Shown here piece after piece: positions 25,640 through 35,506 of a stretch of DNA of 64,000 nt. The notes below the pieces were generated by a model. It worked only from the letters and a program-made list of their open reading frames with translations. It searched no databases and was not told the DNA's origin. Position 1 is the first letter of the stretch, and the number at the start of each line of letters is the position of its first letter. The stretch is from CAKZQX01 sp034437035 (GTDB lineage: Bacteria > Chloroflexota > Chloroflexia > Chloroflexales > Chloroflexaceae). The stretch is taken from positions 1-64,000 of the forward strand of contig DAOTUI010000072.1 of the NCBI GenBank assembly GCA_034437035.1, read 5' to 3'. The translations under genes and the position numbers were made by a program.

Positions 25640-26244
25640 ATGTCTACGTCGAAACTAACTTTGTCCTTGAACTGGTCTTTCAGCAGGAGCAGGGTAACAG
25701 TTGTGAACAAATTCTGGATCTGTGCGAAGCGGGAAGTGCTCGTCTGATCATCCCGGCGTACTGCCTTGCGGAACCCTACGAAAAACTCATCAGGCAGGCA
25801 CGCAGCCGACGAGAATTACAACAAAACCTTGAAGCCGAGTTACGTCAACTCGCACGCTCATCTTCGTATCAGACAAGAGTTACCAGCATTCAAGATATTG
25901 CGAGCCTTCTCATCCAGAGTAATGAAGAAGAAGTGCAACGATTTTTACAATTCCGCGATAGATTCATCGGGATTGCGGAAATAGTACCGCTTGATGCTAA
26001 TATTCTAAAAGTAGCTTCTTCGTACGAAGTGCCATACGGCTTGAGGCCACAGGATGCTATCGTATACACCTCGGTCATCTCGCATCTACAGCGAAATACG
26101 CCATCAGTCGGTTGTTTCCTCAACAGAAATTCGAAAGACTTCGATAATCCGGATATTGTGGATGAGCTTGCAACATTCAACTGCACGATGATCCCCCGCT
26201 TTGATCACGGATTGGGTTTCATCCAGGCCCGCGTACAATCTTAA
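25636..26244 (+). CDS. PIN-domain protein
   Basis: A 202-residue protein with a PIN ribonuclease-like fold. The first acidic position is MNVYVETNFVLELV, where Glu replaces the usual Asp. Later residues fit the fold: IIPAYCLAEPYEKL, then GLRPQDAIVYTSVISHL and FLNRNSKDFDNP with the terminal acidic pair. The region between is longer than in VapC toxins. Its start overlaps the stop of the nuclease-like gene by four bases. The pair resembles a toxin module in layout, but the partner is not a normal antitoxin. A strong hairpin follows at 26285. Confidence 0.75.
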   Translation: MNVYVETNFVLELVFQQEQGNSCEQILDLCEAGSARLIIPAYCLAEPYEKLIRQARSRRELQQNLEAELRQLARSSSYQTRVTSIQDIASLLIQSNEEEVQRFLQFRDRFIGIAEIVPLDANILKVASSYEVPYGLRPQDAIVYTSVISHLQRNTPSVGCFLNRNSKDFDNPDIVDELATFNCTMIPRFDHGLGFIQARVQS

Positions 26245-26284
26245 TGCCGGCGTCTATATCTCAATTATTTCACCCAACCCAAAA

Positions 26285-26341
26285 CCCCATCTGTTGCTTT
26301 CCACATGCCCTGATTGGGCATGCGGAAAGCAACAGATGGGG
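26285..26341. terminator. Long palindrome, probable bidirectional terminator
   Basis: CCCCATCTGTTGCTTTCC, one unpaired position, CATGCCC, loop TGATT, then the exact complement back to GATGGGG. The 26-position stem sits between the converging PIN and giant SdrD-B genes. There is no T run, so termination in either direction is inferred from position and stem strength. Confidence 0.7.
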
Positions 26342-26360
26342 TGAGCGGATCAGGCGGATG

Positions 26361-29300
26361 TTACCGCTGCATCAGCGGTAGGAAGATCTGATGGTCCGTG
26401 TTCGTTACCCGTGGCGTCGCGCTGACCGGGCCATATTCGCTCATTGTCTCGTCGATTTCAACCTCCTCCAGCCAGTAGCTGTAGGTTGTACCCTCCGCAA
26501 CATCCGTATCGGTCCAGGTGTAGGCTGCGCCGGCCGATCCACGTCCCTGCGCCAGGATCAGCGCGGGTGTAACCCGTTCCGCTTGTGCGCGGTCGCCGTC
26601 GCTGCTGCGGTAGAGATGGTAGCCCCAGGTGTTGATCTCCATGCCGGTCTCCCAGCGAATGATGATCCGGTCACCCTGGCGCGTAGCGCTGAACCGGTTC
26701 AGCTTGATAGCGGTTGTGCCGGTATCACTCAACCCGGCCCAGATATTCGGCACATTCTGCCCGGCTCCCAGCGTTACCGGCGCGGTTGTGCCGGTAGTCG
26801 GGTCCACATCGCTGTCAACATCATCGTTGCTCCGGTCCGGTCCCGTGAAGCCATAGCCGGCCGGCAGATCCGTGAAGCCAAGGTAGTAGTCCCCCGGAGT
26901 CAGGTTAGTGAACGCGTAGTACCCGGTGTCGTCGGTGGTTGTGGTTGCAACCACATTGCCACTCGCATCATAGAGCGTTACGGTGACGCCTGATACGCCC
27001 GGTTCATCTGCGTCGGACTGGCCGTTGTTGTTGTCGTCCTGCCAGACGCGGCTGCCCAGGCCGGCGGGTTGGAACAGGCCGAAGTCCATCGTCAGGTTGC
27101 TATCGGGGTTGGTATCGCCGTCGTTGGTGGGCTCATCCTGCCGGACGAGGTTGATGGTGTCGCTGCGAATTGCGTCGTCGCCGGCAGTGCCGTGGTCCAC
27201 ATTGTTCTCATCTGCATCACCATCGATGCCGGGCTCATACGGGCCATTGGCCCAGCCGTTGCGCCCGGTGCTGCTGCTGTAGCCGGCCGGTGGCACCACC
27301 TCGATGACATAACCGTCCGGTGCCAGGTTGTTGAAGCGGTAGTTGCCGTTCGCGTCGGTGGTGGTGGTGGCGATGGGCGGGCCGTCCGACTGACCGTCGC
27401 TATTGCTGTCCCGGTAGAGCTTGACCGTCGCGTTGGGCACGCCCGGCTCGCCCGGATCAGCTACGCCGTTGTTGTTGCGATCTTCCCAGATCAGGTTGCC
27501 CAACTCCAGCGGCAGGTAGAGCCCGGCGTCCAGGGTCGGATCGCTCGCGCCCGGTGTCAGCGTGACAACGGCTGTGCGTCCGCTGGTCGGGTCGGCATCG
27601 CTATCACGGGTGTCGTCGCCACCCTGGTTGGGGTTGCTGAAGACATAGTCGGACGGCGGCACAAACTCTACCTGGTAGCTCCCCGGTATGAGGTCGCTGA
27701 AGCGGTAGTAACCGTTGCTGTCGGTTGTGGTGATCCAGGGCACCCCCGGCTGGTTCGGATCGTCGATGGGGTTGCCGCTGCCATCGAGCAGGCGCACGGT
27801 CACGCCGGGTACAGGTGGCTCATCCGTTTCCTGCACGCCATTCCGGTTGTTGTCCTGCCAGACATAGTCGCCCAGACCGGCCGGCTTGAAGAAGCCGAAG
27901 TCGTAGGTAGGTGTGTTGGTAGCCGGTCCGGCAGTCGTGGCGGTGCTGATCTCGGGATAACTGTTGATCATTTCCGCGTCCGAGTCACTATCATCGCTGC
28001 CTGCATCCTGCGCTGTCAGTTCCCATCCTTCCAGCGGGCCGCCGGGGGCAAAATCAGCCGGGTTTTCCAGCCGCACGGTGTAGGGATGGTCGGGCTGAAG
28101 GTTGGTAAACTGGTAGTAGCCGCCGGCATCGGTAATGTCGGTAGCGACCAGCGTGGTTCCGTCATACAGGCTGACGGTTACACCGGCGATGCCCGCGCCG
28201 GCAGGCTCGTCCTGCATGCCGTTCCGGTTGTTGTCCTGCCAGACATAGTCACCCAGGCCGGCATCAGGTGAGTAGAGCCCGGCGTCCAGGTCGGGATAGT
28301 TGTCACCGGCATTCAGCGTTACGTCGGCGGTCTTGCCGCTGGTCGGGTCGGCGTCACTATCCTGGGTGTCGCTGCCCTGGTTTTGCGGGCTAAAGACCGT
28401 GTTGGGCGGCAGGTCACTGAACTGAACGGCATAACTGCCCGGCGGGAGGTTGCTGAACTGGTAGTAGCCGGTTCCGTCGGTTGTGGTGGTGATGGGGTTG
28501 CCATTCACCAGGAGCGGATCGCCCGTATTGCCATCCAACAGGGTGACGGTGATGCCACCTACACCATTTTCGCCGCTGTCCTGGATGCCGTCGTTGTTGG
28601 TGTCCATCCAGACATAGTCGCCCAGGCCGGCGGGTTGGAAGATGCCGAAGTCAATCGTAGTGTTGGTGTTGGCATCCGTTGCCGGGTTGGTCACTCCGTT
28701 CGGCAGGGTTGCATCGCTTTCACCCGTCGGCTCGTTGTTAACCTCCAGCGTGATGGTGCCGCTGCGAATGGCATCTGCCGCGAAGCTGGTGCCATCGCCC
28801 TGCGTGCCATGATCCTGTTCCTCATCGGCAACGTTGTTGCTCTCGGCGATGCCCGGCTCGTAGGGGCCGTCCGCCGCCTGGTTGGTGCCGATTGCGCCGG
28901 TGCTGCCGACATAGCCTGCCGGCAGGTTGGTCAACTCGATCACATACCGACCGGCGTCCAGTCCGGTGAAGAGGTAGCGGCCCTCCGCATCGGTTGTCAT
29001 TGTGGCGATAGGTGTGGCGCTGTCGGGAGTGCCATCGCCATTGGTATCGGCGTAGAGGCTGACGGTGACATTCTCCACGCCGGTTTCACCGTTGTCCAGG
29101 ATACCGTTATTGTTGGTATCTTCCCAGACCCGGTTGCCCAGGCTCAGACTGTAGAAGCCAAAGTCAACCGTCAGATCACCGTCAGAACCGTCGCCGTCAT
29201 CGGTCGGCTCACCACCGGAGGTCAGGGTGACGACCGGGCTGGTGACCGGGCCACCGGGGGCGGGCTGGTCGCCGTTGTCATCGCTGTTCTCACCGTTGTC

Positions 29301-32300
29301 GCCGGCGTCGGTGGTAGTGCTGCTAAACGGATAGTCTGCCGGTGGGTTCGGGATGTAGACAAAATAGTTACCGGGCGTGAGATCGGTAAATGCATACAGT
29401 CCGGCGCTGTCGGTGGTCTGCGTCGCCACCGGGGTCGCGCTGGTCGGGTCGTCTCCACTGCGGAACAACTGAACTTCTACGCCGGCGATGCCGGTTTCGC
29501 CCCAGTCAAGCAGGCCGTTATCATTGGCATCATACCAGACCTGGTCGCCCAGGTTGACCAGGGTGAAGAAGCCGCTATCCAGCGTGGGGTCGCTCTCGCC
29601 GGAGTCCAGGACGCCGGACTGGGCGCTCAGACCGTTGGAGTCGGTTGCGTCGGTGCCCTGCCCGGTCTGGGTCGGGAGATAGCCGGCCGGTGGCGTAAAC
29701 TCTACCGTGTACTGGCCCGGGGGCAGGTTGGTAAAGCTATACGCGCCGCTGCTGTCGGTGGTGATCGGCGTGATGGAGTTGCCGTCGGCGTCGGTTGTGA
29801 TCAGGGTAGTGCCGGTCGCATCGTAGAGGGTGACGGTTGCGCCCGCCAGTCCCGGCTCACCCGCATCCTGCACCCCGTTGGCGTTGGTATCGAACCAGAC
29901 AAAGTCACCGACGCTAACCGGGGCAAAGAATCCGCTATCCAGCGTGAGGTCACTCTCGCCGGAGTCCAGGATGGCGGACTGGGCGCTCAGACCGTTAGAG
30001 TCGGTTGCGTCGGTGCCCTGCCCGGTCTGGGTCGGGAGATAGCCGGTGGGTGGGTCAAACACCACCGTGTACTGGCCCGGCAGCAGGTTGGTAAAGTTGT
30101 ATGCGCCACTGCTGTCCGTGGTGATCGGCGTGATGGGGTTGCCGTCGGCATCGCTTGTGATCTCGTTGGTGCCGGTCGCATCGTAGAGGGTAACGGTGGC
30201 ACCCGCCAGTCCCGGCTCCCCCGCGTCCTGGATACCATCACCGTTCGTATCCAGCCAGACAAAATCGCCGACACTGACCGGTTGGTAGAAGCCAAAGTCA
30301 ACCGTCATGTTTGTTCGCGCATTCGGCTCGGTCGGGTCACTGGGGCTCAGGTCACTCTCGGTATCCGGTTCGCCGTCGCCCAGGGTAACGGGCTCACTGC
30401 GTATATTCGCGCCCGCAACCACGGTGCCGTTGTCGTCGCTGTCATCGGCATCCGTATCGGGGTCGCCCGCGTCCGGGGTGCTGCTGCTGTAGCCGGTCGG
30501 GGTTTCCACTTCCACGATGTAATCGCCCGCATCCAGCCCATCGAAGCGGTAGTAGCCGTCTGCATCGGTGGTGGTTGTGGTCGGCTGAATTCCTGCGGTC
30601 GTCGGGTCGCTATCGATATCATTGCCACTGCCATCAAGCAGTCGTACCGTCACCCCGGCAATGCCGGTCTCGCCGCCGGAGATCACTCCATCGTTGTTGG
30701 CATCTTCCCAGACCCGGTTGCCCAGGCTGTAGGTCGGCGTCACATTGATCAGATAATCCTCAACTTCGCCATCGGGGGCGGGACCATCGGGGCCGAGGCC
30801 GGCGTCCGTGCTGAGGCGGAAGCGCGCGCCCAGGTTCTGGGTGGTATCGGCACCCGCCGGCACATCAAAGGTGAGCGCAACATCGCCGGTCGTCCCGGTG
30901 GGCACAGTTGTTGTCACCTGCTCACCGGCATCGGCAAAGTCGCCATCGCCGTTAAAATCAATAAAGCCGTAGAGCGTGGCGGGTTGGCCGGTTGTGTTGG
31001 CTACCGATACCGTCACATCGGCGGAGCGCCCGGCGGTGAAGGTCGGCAGCGTAACGCCGTCTTCGTCATCAGGGGTGCCGGTGGTATCATCGCCATCGGC
31101 CCCCGCCGTGGGTTGACCGTTGGTTTCACCATCCTCGGTTGCACCGATGCGTAGTTCGGGAATTATGGCGTGGCTGGGGCCGGGTGTGCCGGTTGTATCG
31201 GTATTGTAGTTCGGTGAGCCGGAGGCATTGCCGTCGGGCAGGTCACCCCAGTCAGCCGGCGCAAAGCCAAAGTCGTAGGTATGGTTGTTATACCCGGCAG
31301 CCGCCAGATCAGCGTAGGGAATGGTATAGACCACATCAGTGCCGCTGCTGGTTCCGTCCGAGTCGCGTATATCGTCGTCGTCAGGGGGTGTATCAGCGTC
31401 GGGACGCGTCGGCGACAGGCCATTGAGCGCGGCCTGCTGGGAAGCGCCATTCGCATTGGGAATACGAATCTCATACTCCGAGTCGCCGCCGGAGGTACCG
31501 GTGCGCGGGTGAATACCGATACCGGCATCATGGATAATATTGTCGGTCGTATCGCTGTCGGTGGGATCGGTGCCGCTGACAAAGTAGTATGCGCCATTGG
31601 CGTCAGTTGTGGCTGTGCCGATGAGACTTCCGTTGCGATACAGTTCGACCGTCACACCCGGGATGGGCAATTCATCGGGATCTTGCACGCCGTCGCCGTC
31701 GGTGTCCCGCCAGACGCGGTTGCCAATCTCGATAGGTGCCTGATCGCAGAGCAACTCAACATCGCCGAGACCGGCGGCTTTACCCATACTAGAGGGTTGG
31801 TCCGCTGCGCCTGCACCGATAACCTGATCCTGACCAAAAACGATATAGTAATCAGCCAGTGCGCCGTCATCAATATCAAACCAGCGAAAGCCACCGGAGC
31901 GATAAGGACCATTCGGGTCGGGATCGAAAGCGTTGCTAACTACCTGGCGCGCACCGGGGTAGATGGTCAGCCCGCCCAGGGTAACCTCCTGGTGAGTAGT
32001 TTGGTAGACATCCTCACCAAAGAACTCGCCACCACCCGGTCCCTCATTGTTGCCGCTGCTGGTGCCGGTGAGACCGGCGCAACTGCCATTCGACTCCAGT
32101 TCATAGGTACCGCCGGCATTTACGCAGAGACGCAGTATATCGCCACCGGCAACGCCCTCGTACGTTGTACTATCATTCGGGCCGTAGTTTTCATTACCGA
32201 TTTGCATCCCGGCACGATCATTCAAGCCAAGCACCATACTGCCATCGGTATCAAATTCGATTGCGGTGAACATTGGCTGGGGATACATCGTCTGCCCAAA

Positions 32301-33635
32301 GGGTCCATCGTTGGGATTGGGCATGGGAGCTCCGATGTCGCTCCACTCATCGATCCAGGGCAGCCACTCGGCGTCCGGCTGATTACCGCCTTCCCTGCTA
32401 AGGACACCGCGCGGATAGTCTAGCGGGAAGTCAAAGACGGGCGTAAAGTTGCCGTCAGCACCCGCCGGGTCATGGCGGTAGATGTGGGCGCTCAGATCAG
32501 TCGTATCGGTGTTTTTTCCGGTATAGGGAAGTTCGCCGGAACAGACACCGCCGACATAGACCTGCCCCTGGTAGGCTTTGACTGCCCAGGGTCGGAATTC
32601 GCCATCGCTGCAAGCCACGGTGGGCAACGTATGCACAGTGATATCCCCGGCGGTGGGGGTGGCTGCCGGCACACCGATCCGGATCTCCAGGAGTGAACGC
32701 GAGTGCAGGTTCATCACCCAGAGCGTGCTCTCATCTTCGGAGAGGGAGATCCCGCCGATGCCCTCTTTGCCTACCGTGTCGAAGGCATTCGGGTCACGGT
32801 TGGGATCGGCCGAGTCAGCGACCAGATCGCCGGGCGCACGGTTAATCGTACCGACGTTCGTTCCGGTGGGGAAGCCGGCGCTATTGAGATCGACGAGCAG
32901 GCTCGGCGAAATGATACCGCTCGGATCAACTCGGTAGATTGCGCCGATACCATCCGGCCCGAAGCCGGAGTGGCGACGCACCACGGCGGCTGCCAGCAAG
33001 GTCCGGCTGGAGCGCTGGTAGGTCAGGCCCCAGGTGGCACCAACCTGGGCGCTGGTGGTGGGGTAGAAGTTATCACCAGTACCTGTCGTTGGCGGGTTAA
33101 AAGGTACTGTCACAATCCCCGGGCGATCTGCGGCGGGATGTACGCCGGAGGGCGGGAGCAGCGGATCGCCACTGCTGAAGCAGCTTGAGGCGATATCGGG
33201 ATTGTCATCACAATACTCGGCGGGGTTGTGCAGGGCAAAGTTTACATTATCTGTGTTGCCGTCAGGTACGAACTGTACGCCGGTACCATTATCTGTACCA
33301 TATGCGCCGGGTTGCAGGTAATCCGGCCAGCCGCTAAACTCGACGCGATAGGGGCCTGTTCCGCCGGCGGTCAGGCTGTACGCGCCAGTGTCTGACGTGG
33401 TTGTCGTGCCCTGAACCGTACCGGCACTATCGTAGGCGGTTACGCTGATGCCGCCAACGCCCGGCTCCCCGGCATCGCGGATGCCGTCGGCGTTGAAGTC
33501 ACGGAAGACCACGCCGGTAATCGTGCCGGCCGCCTGTGCCGGCGGGGTCAGCAACAACCCGGTCAGGATGAGGCTGCTGATGGTCAAGAGGATGACCAGC
33601 CGCATGGCATAGTTGCGAAGATGCGATAGTTGCAT
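26361..33635 (-). CDS. Giant secreted SdrD-B repeat protein
   Basis: A 2424-residue exported protein. The signal peptide (MRLVILLTISSLILTGLL, cut near AQAAG) supports the start at 33635, preceded by AAGGAAGG. Residues about 36-135 are a first SdrD-B domain; 150-630 look like a beta-propeller (SRSLLEIRIGVP, VYVGGVCSGELPY); a second SdrD-B domain starts at about 637; a GEVED domain (about 795-965: YGFIDFNGDGDFADAGEQ ... GEVEDYLI) follows; then ten more SdrD-B domains of the form VWxDxNxDGxQDxxEPGVxGVTVxLYD, each with a calcium-binding DxNxDG loop. The end is a fibronectin-like module (2300-2410) and the tail IFLPLMQR. A calcium-stiffened surface stalk or adhesin is inferred. Antisense frames here are by-products of the repeats. 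Confidence 0.93.
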   Translation of the reverse strand: MQLSHLRNYAMRLVILLTISSLILTGLLLTPPAQAAGTITGVVFRDFNADGIRDAGEPGVGGISVTAYDSAGTVQGTTTTSDTGAYSLTAGGTGPYRVEFSGWPDYLQPGAYGTDNGTGVQFVPDGNTDNVNFALHNPAEYCDDNPDIASSCFSSGDPLLPPSGVHPAADRPGIVTVPFNPPTTGTGDNFYPTTSAQVGATWGLTYQRSSRTLLAAAVVRRHSGFGPDGIGAIYRVDPSGIISPSLLVDLNSAGFPTGTNVGTINRAPGDLVADSADPNRDPNAFDTVGKEGIGGISLSEDESTLWVMNLHSRSLLEIRIGVPAATPTAGDITVHTLPTVACSDGEFRPWAVKAYQGQVYVGGVCSGELPYTGKNTDTTDLSAHIYRHDPAGADGNFTPVFDFPLDYPRGVLSREGGNQPDAEWLPWIDEWSDIGAPMPNPNDGPFGQTMYPQPMFTAIEFDTDGSMVLGLNDRAGMQIGNENYGPNDSTTYEGVAGGDILRLCVNAGGTYELESNGSCAGLTGTSSGNNEGPGGGEFFGEDVYQTTHQEVTLGGLTIYPGARQVVSNAFDPDPNGPYRSGGFRWFDIDDGALADYYIVFGQDQVIGAGAADQPSSMGKAAGLGDVELLCDQAPIEIGNRVWRDTDGDGVQDPDELPIPGVTVELYRNGSLIGTATTDANGAYYFVSGTDPTDSDTTDNIIHDAGIGIHPRTGTSGGDSEYEIRIPNANGASQQAALNGLSPTRPDADTPPDDDDIRDSDGTSSGTDVVYTIPYADLAAAGYNNHTYDFGFAPADWGDLPDGNASGSPNYNTDTTGTPGPSHAIIPELRIGATEDGETNGQPTAGADGDDTTGTPDDEDGVTLPTFTAGRSADVTVSVANTTGQPATLYGFIDFNGDGDFADAGEQVTTTVPTGTTGDVALTFDVPAGADTTQNLGARFRLSTDAGLGPDGPAPDGEVEDYLINVTPTYSLGNRVWEDANNDGVISGGETGIAGVTVRLLDGSGNDIDSDPTTAGIQPTTTTTDADGYYRFDGLDAGDYIVEVETPTGYSSSTPDAGDPDTDADDSDDNGTVVAGANIRSEPVTLGDGEPDTESDLSPSDPTEPNARTNMTVDFGFYQPVSVGDFVWLDTNGDGIQDAGEPGLAGATVTLYDATGTNEITSDADGNPITPITTDSSGAYNFTNLLPGQYTVVFDPPTGYLPTQTGQGTDATDSNGLSAQSAILDSGESDLTLDSGFFAPVSVGDFVWFDTNANGVQDAGEPGLAGATVTLYDATGTTLITTDADGNSITPITTDSSGAYSFTNLPPGQYTVEFTPPAGYLPTQTGQGTDATDSNGLSAQSGVLDSGESDPTLDSGFFTLVNLGDQVWYDANDNGLLDWGETGIAGVEVQLFRSGDDPTSATPVATQTTDSAGLYAFTDLTPGNYFVYIPNPPADYPFSSTTTDAGDNGENSDDNGDQPAPGGPVTSPVVTLTSGGEPTDDGDGSDGDLTVDFGFYSLSLGNRVWEDTNNNGILDNGETGVENVTVSLYADTNGDGTPDSATPIATMTTDAEGRYLFTGLDAGRYVIELTNLPAGYVGSTGAIGTNQAADGPYEPGIAESNNVADEEQDHGTQGDGTSFAADAIRSGTITLEVNNEPTGESDATLPNGVTNPATDANTNTTIDFGIFQPAGLGDYVWMDTNNDGIQDSGENGVGGITVTLLDGNTGDPLLVNGNPITTTTDGTGYYQFSNLPPGSYAVQFSDLPPNTVFSPQNQGSDTQDSDADPTSGKTADVTLNAGDNYPDLDAGLYSPDAGLGDYVWQDNNRNGMQDEPAGAGIAGVTVSLYDGTTLVATDITDAGGYYQFTNLQPDHPYTVRLENPADFAPGGPLEGWELTAQDAGSDDSDSDAEMINSYPEISTATTAGPATNTPTYDFGFFKPAGLGDYVWQDNNRNGVQETDEPPVPGVTVRLLDGSGNPIDDPNQPGVPWITTTDSNGYYRFSDLIPGSYQVEFVPPSDYVFSNPNQGGDDTRDSDADPTSGRTAVVTLTPGASDPTLDAGLYLPLELGNLIWEDRNNNGVADPGEPGVPNATVKLYRDSNSDGQSDGPPIATTTTDANGNYRFNNLAPDGYVIEVVPPAGYSSSTGRNGWANGPYEPGIDGDADENNVDHGTAGDDAIRSDTINLVRQDEPTNDGDTNPDSNLTMDFGLFQPAGLGSRVWQDDNNNGQSDADEPGVSGVTVTLYDASGNVVATTTTDDTGYYAFTNLTPGDYYLGFTDLPAGYGFTGPDRSNDDVDSDVDPTTGTTAPVTLGAGQNVPNIWAGLSDTGTTAIKLNRFSATRQGDRIIIRWETGMEINTWGYHLYRSSDGDRAQAERVTPALILAQGRGSAGAAYTWTDTDVAEGTTYSYWLEEVEIDETMSEYGPVSATPRVTNTDHQIFLPLMQR

Positions 33636-34593
33636 TGGTACCAACCTTCCTTGCTATGATGTCTGAGTGTCTCTGGTGGTCGCTTGCCGGTATAATTCGT
33701 GCGATGTGATAATTTAATATGCCGTTATGTGCGCGTCGGTGATTGCAGTCCCCATAGTGAGCACTTGCGTCCGGCTGTCGATGATGCTGTCGTCCGGGTT
33801 ACGGTACCACCTCCCTCTCTTCGCCGAAACCATACGTAGTCAGCGCGGTTTGTGTGACCGGGTGTCTGGTCGTGACCGGCGGTAGCGTAGCGTATGTCAT
33901 GGTTTCGGTCGAACCGGGGACAAACAGTGTTCCCCGGCTGAGAACACTGTTTGATCGATTTCAATTGCGTGCAAATGTCGTGCGAGATCATTCGCAGTGT
34001 AGTAGATACGTATTTCCATAGAATTACCATACAGCGTAAGTTCTAAATATTGCACTGATTTTACAAAAAATAAACATCTGAGTATGACAATTTTATGTTG
34101 ATGAATGTACTGGCTTCGCATGATCTCTATTTCCTGACAAAAAGTAATTCCATGTGCCGGCTAAAGTAGCGATAATTCTGTTATAACAGATATATATATG
34201 TTTGTTATGGTCAATGGCATAAAAAAGTACACCCTCGGTTGAGAGATCTATTATGCGTTTTAGGATCACACAAGCTGATTTAAACAATATTTTTACCTAT
34301 ACCATGATGTGGTGCATTTCGTAGTACTATGTCTGGACTTAGTGTAGAGATTGTGTGCGAAGAATTCAAGCGGGTAAGAGGGCAGAAAACGGACAGGTTT
34401 TTGGCGCGCATATCTATGCGAGCAGGGGACACGGGCAGGGGAGCTAACGAGGAAGTGGATAGAACTGGAACAGAGCGGATCTGGTTCTCAAATGAGCCTT
34501 CATTCACCGCAGAGACGCAGAGGCCGCAGCGACAACAGACATGCGCTGGATGGTTCTACGTCTCTGCGGTCCGTCATATAAACGCCTGCCGCA
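33636..34593. other. AT-rich regulatory gap upstream of giant gene
   Basis: No gene is seen in 958 bases. From about 33960 to 34330 the sequence is markedly AT-rich compared with its surroundings. It contains the 12-bp palindrome CTGTTATAACAG (34178-34189) next to TATATATATG, a hairpin of CAAACAGTGTTC against GAACACTGTTTG (33921-33953, loop of nine), CCGAAACCAT inverted about 70 bases away, and at about 34508-34570 an inverted CCGCAGAGACG/CGTCTCTGCGG. It probably holds the control region of the SdrD-B gene. Confidence 0.55.
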
Positions 34594-35484
34594 TCACTCT
34601 TCATCAATGTAGCGGCGGGTAAGCTCGCCGTAGGCGTCGATACGGCGATCACGCAGGAAGGGCCAGTGCGTGCGCGCGGTTGCGGTACGGCTCAGGTCGC
34701 AGGACACAACCAGCGTCTCCTCGCGGTCCACGGCGGCGCGCGCCAGCACCTGACCGCTGGTGTCGGCCACGAAGCTCTGGCCCCAGAACTCGATCCCGCC
34801 GTCGGCTTCGCCCTCGTGGCCCGTCCGGTTAATGCTGACGACGTGACAGCCATTGGCAACCGCGTGCGAGCGCTGGATCACTTCCCAACTGCTATGCTGC
34901 GCCCCACCGTGCGTATCTTTCTCGCCGGGATGCCAGCCAATCGCCGTGGGATAGACCAGCAGATCCGCGCCCCGCAGCGCCGTCAGTCGGGCCGCCTCGG
35001 GGTACCACTGGTCCCAGCAGACCAGCACGCCGATATTGGCGTAGCGCGTGCGAAAGACCTTAAAGCCCAGATCGCCCGGCGTAAAGTAGAACTTCTCGTA
35101 GTAGAGCGGGTCGTCGGGAATATGCATTTTGCGATACTTGCCCAGATACCGACCGTCGGCATCCAGCACGGCGGCGGTGTTGTGATAGATGCCCTCGGCG
35201 CGCTTCTCGAACAGGCCGGCAACAATGACGACATTCAGTTCGGCAGCCACTGCGCTGAGGGTTTCCGTACTGGGACCAGGGACCGGCTCGGCCAGCGCAA
35301 AATTGTCGTAGTCCTCGCTCTGACAGAAGTAGAGCGAGCGAAACAACTCCTGCAGGCAGACAATCTGCGCGCCCCGGTCGGCGGCCTGCCGGATGCCCGC
35401 CAGCGTCTTCCGCATATTTTCTTCGGGATCGGCGGTACAGCGCATCTGTACCAACCCGACCGATACTGCTTGTGGTGATGTCAT
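34594..35484 (-). CDS. aguB: N-carbamoylputrescine amidase
   Basis: A 296-residue nitrilase-superfamily amidase that hydrolyses N-carbamoylputrescine to putrescine, CO2 and ammonia. The catalytic triad is Glu 46 (CLQELF), Lys 119 (YRKMHIPDD) and Cys 156 (LVCWDQWYPEAAR). The motifs YYEKFYFTPGD and SINRTGHE are characteristic of AguB rather than other nitrilases. The length is typical. GAGGA upstream supports the ATG. The preceding pathway enzyme is aguA at 12348-13403, so the two steps are encoded apart. The gene opens just downstream of a four-unit palindrome array. Confidence 0.95.
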   Translation of the reverse strand: MTSPQAVSVGLVQMRCTADPEENMRKTLAGIRQAADRGAQIVCLQELFRSLYFCQSEDYDNFALAEPVPGPSTETLSAVAAELNVVIVAGLFEKRAEGIYHNTAAVLDADGRYLGKYRKMHIPDDPLYYEKFYFTPGDLGFKVFRTRYANIGVLVCWDQWYPEAARLTALRGADLLVYPTAIGWHPGEKDTHGGAQHSSWEVIQRSHAVANGCHVVSINRTGHEGEADGGIEFWGQSFVADTSGQVLARAAVDREETLVVSCDLSRTATARTHWPFLRDRRIDAYGELTRRYIDEE

Positions 35485-35506
35485 ATTCAGTCCTCACGTA
35501 TCTCTT

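Noticed and set aside
28383..31154. A 923-codon open frame on the plus strand
   Set aside because: It lies wholly opposite the SdrD-B repeats. The repetitive, GC-rich codons of that gene keep the antisense frame open; its translation has no domain logic or start signal. The same holds for 27069-28271 and 31281-32423.
34329..34622. Short open frame in the AT-rich gap
   Set aside because: No ribosome site, and it crosses an intergenic repeat (CCGCAGAGACG and its inverse) and the end of aguB.
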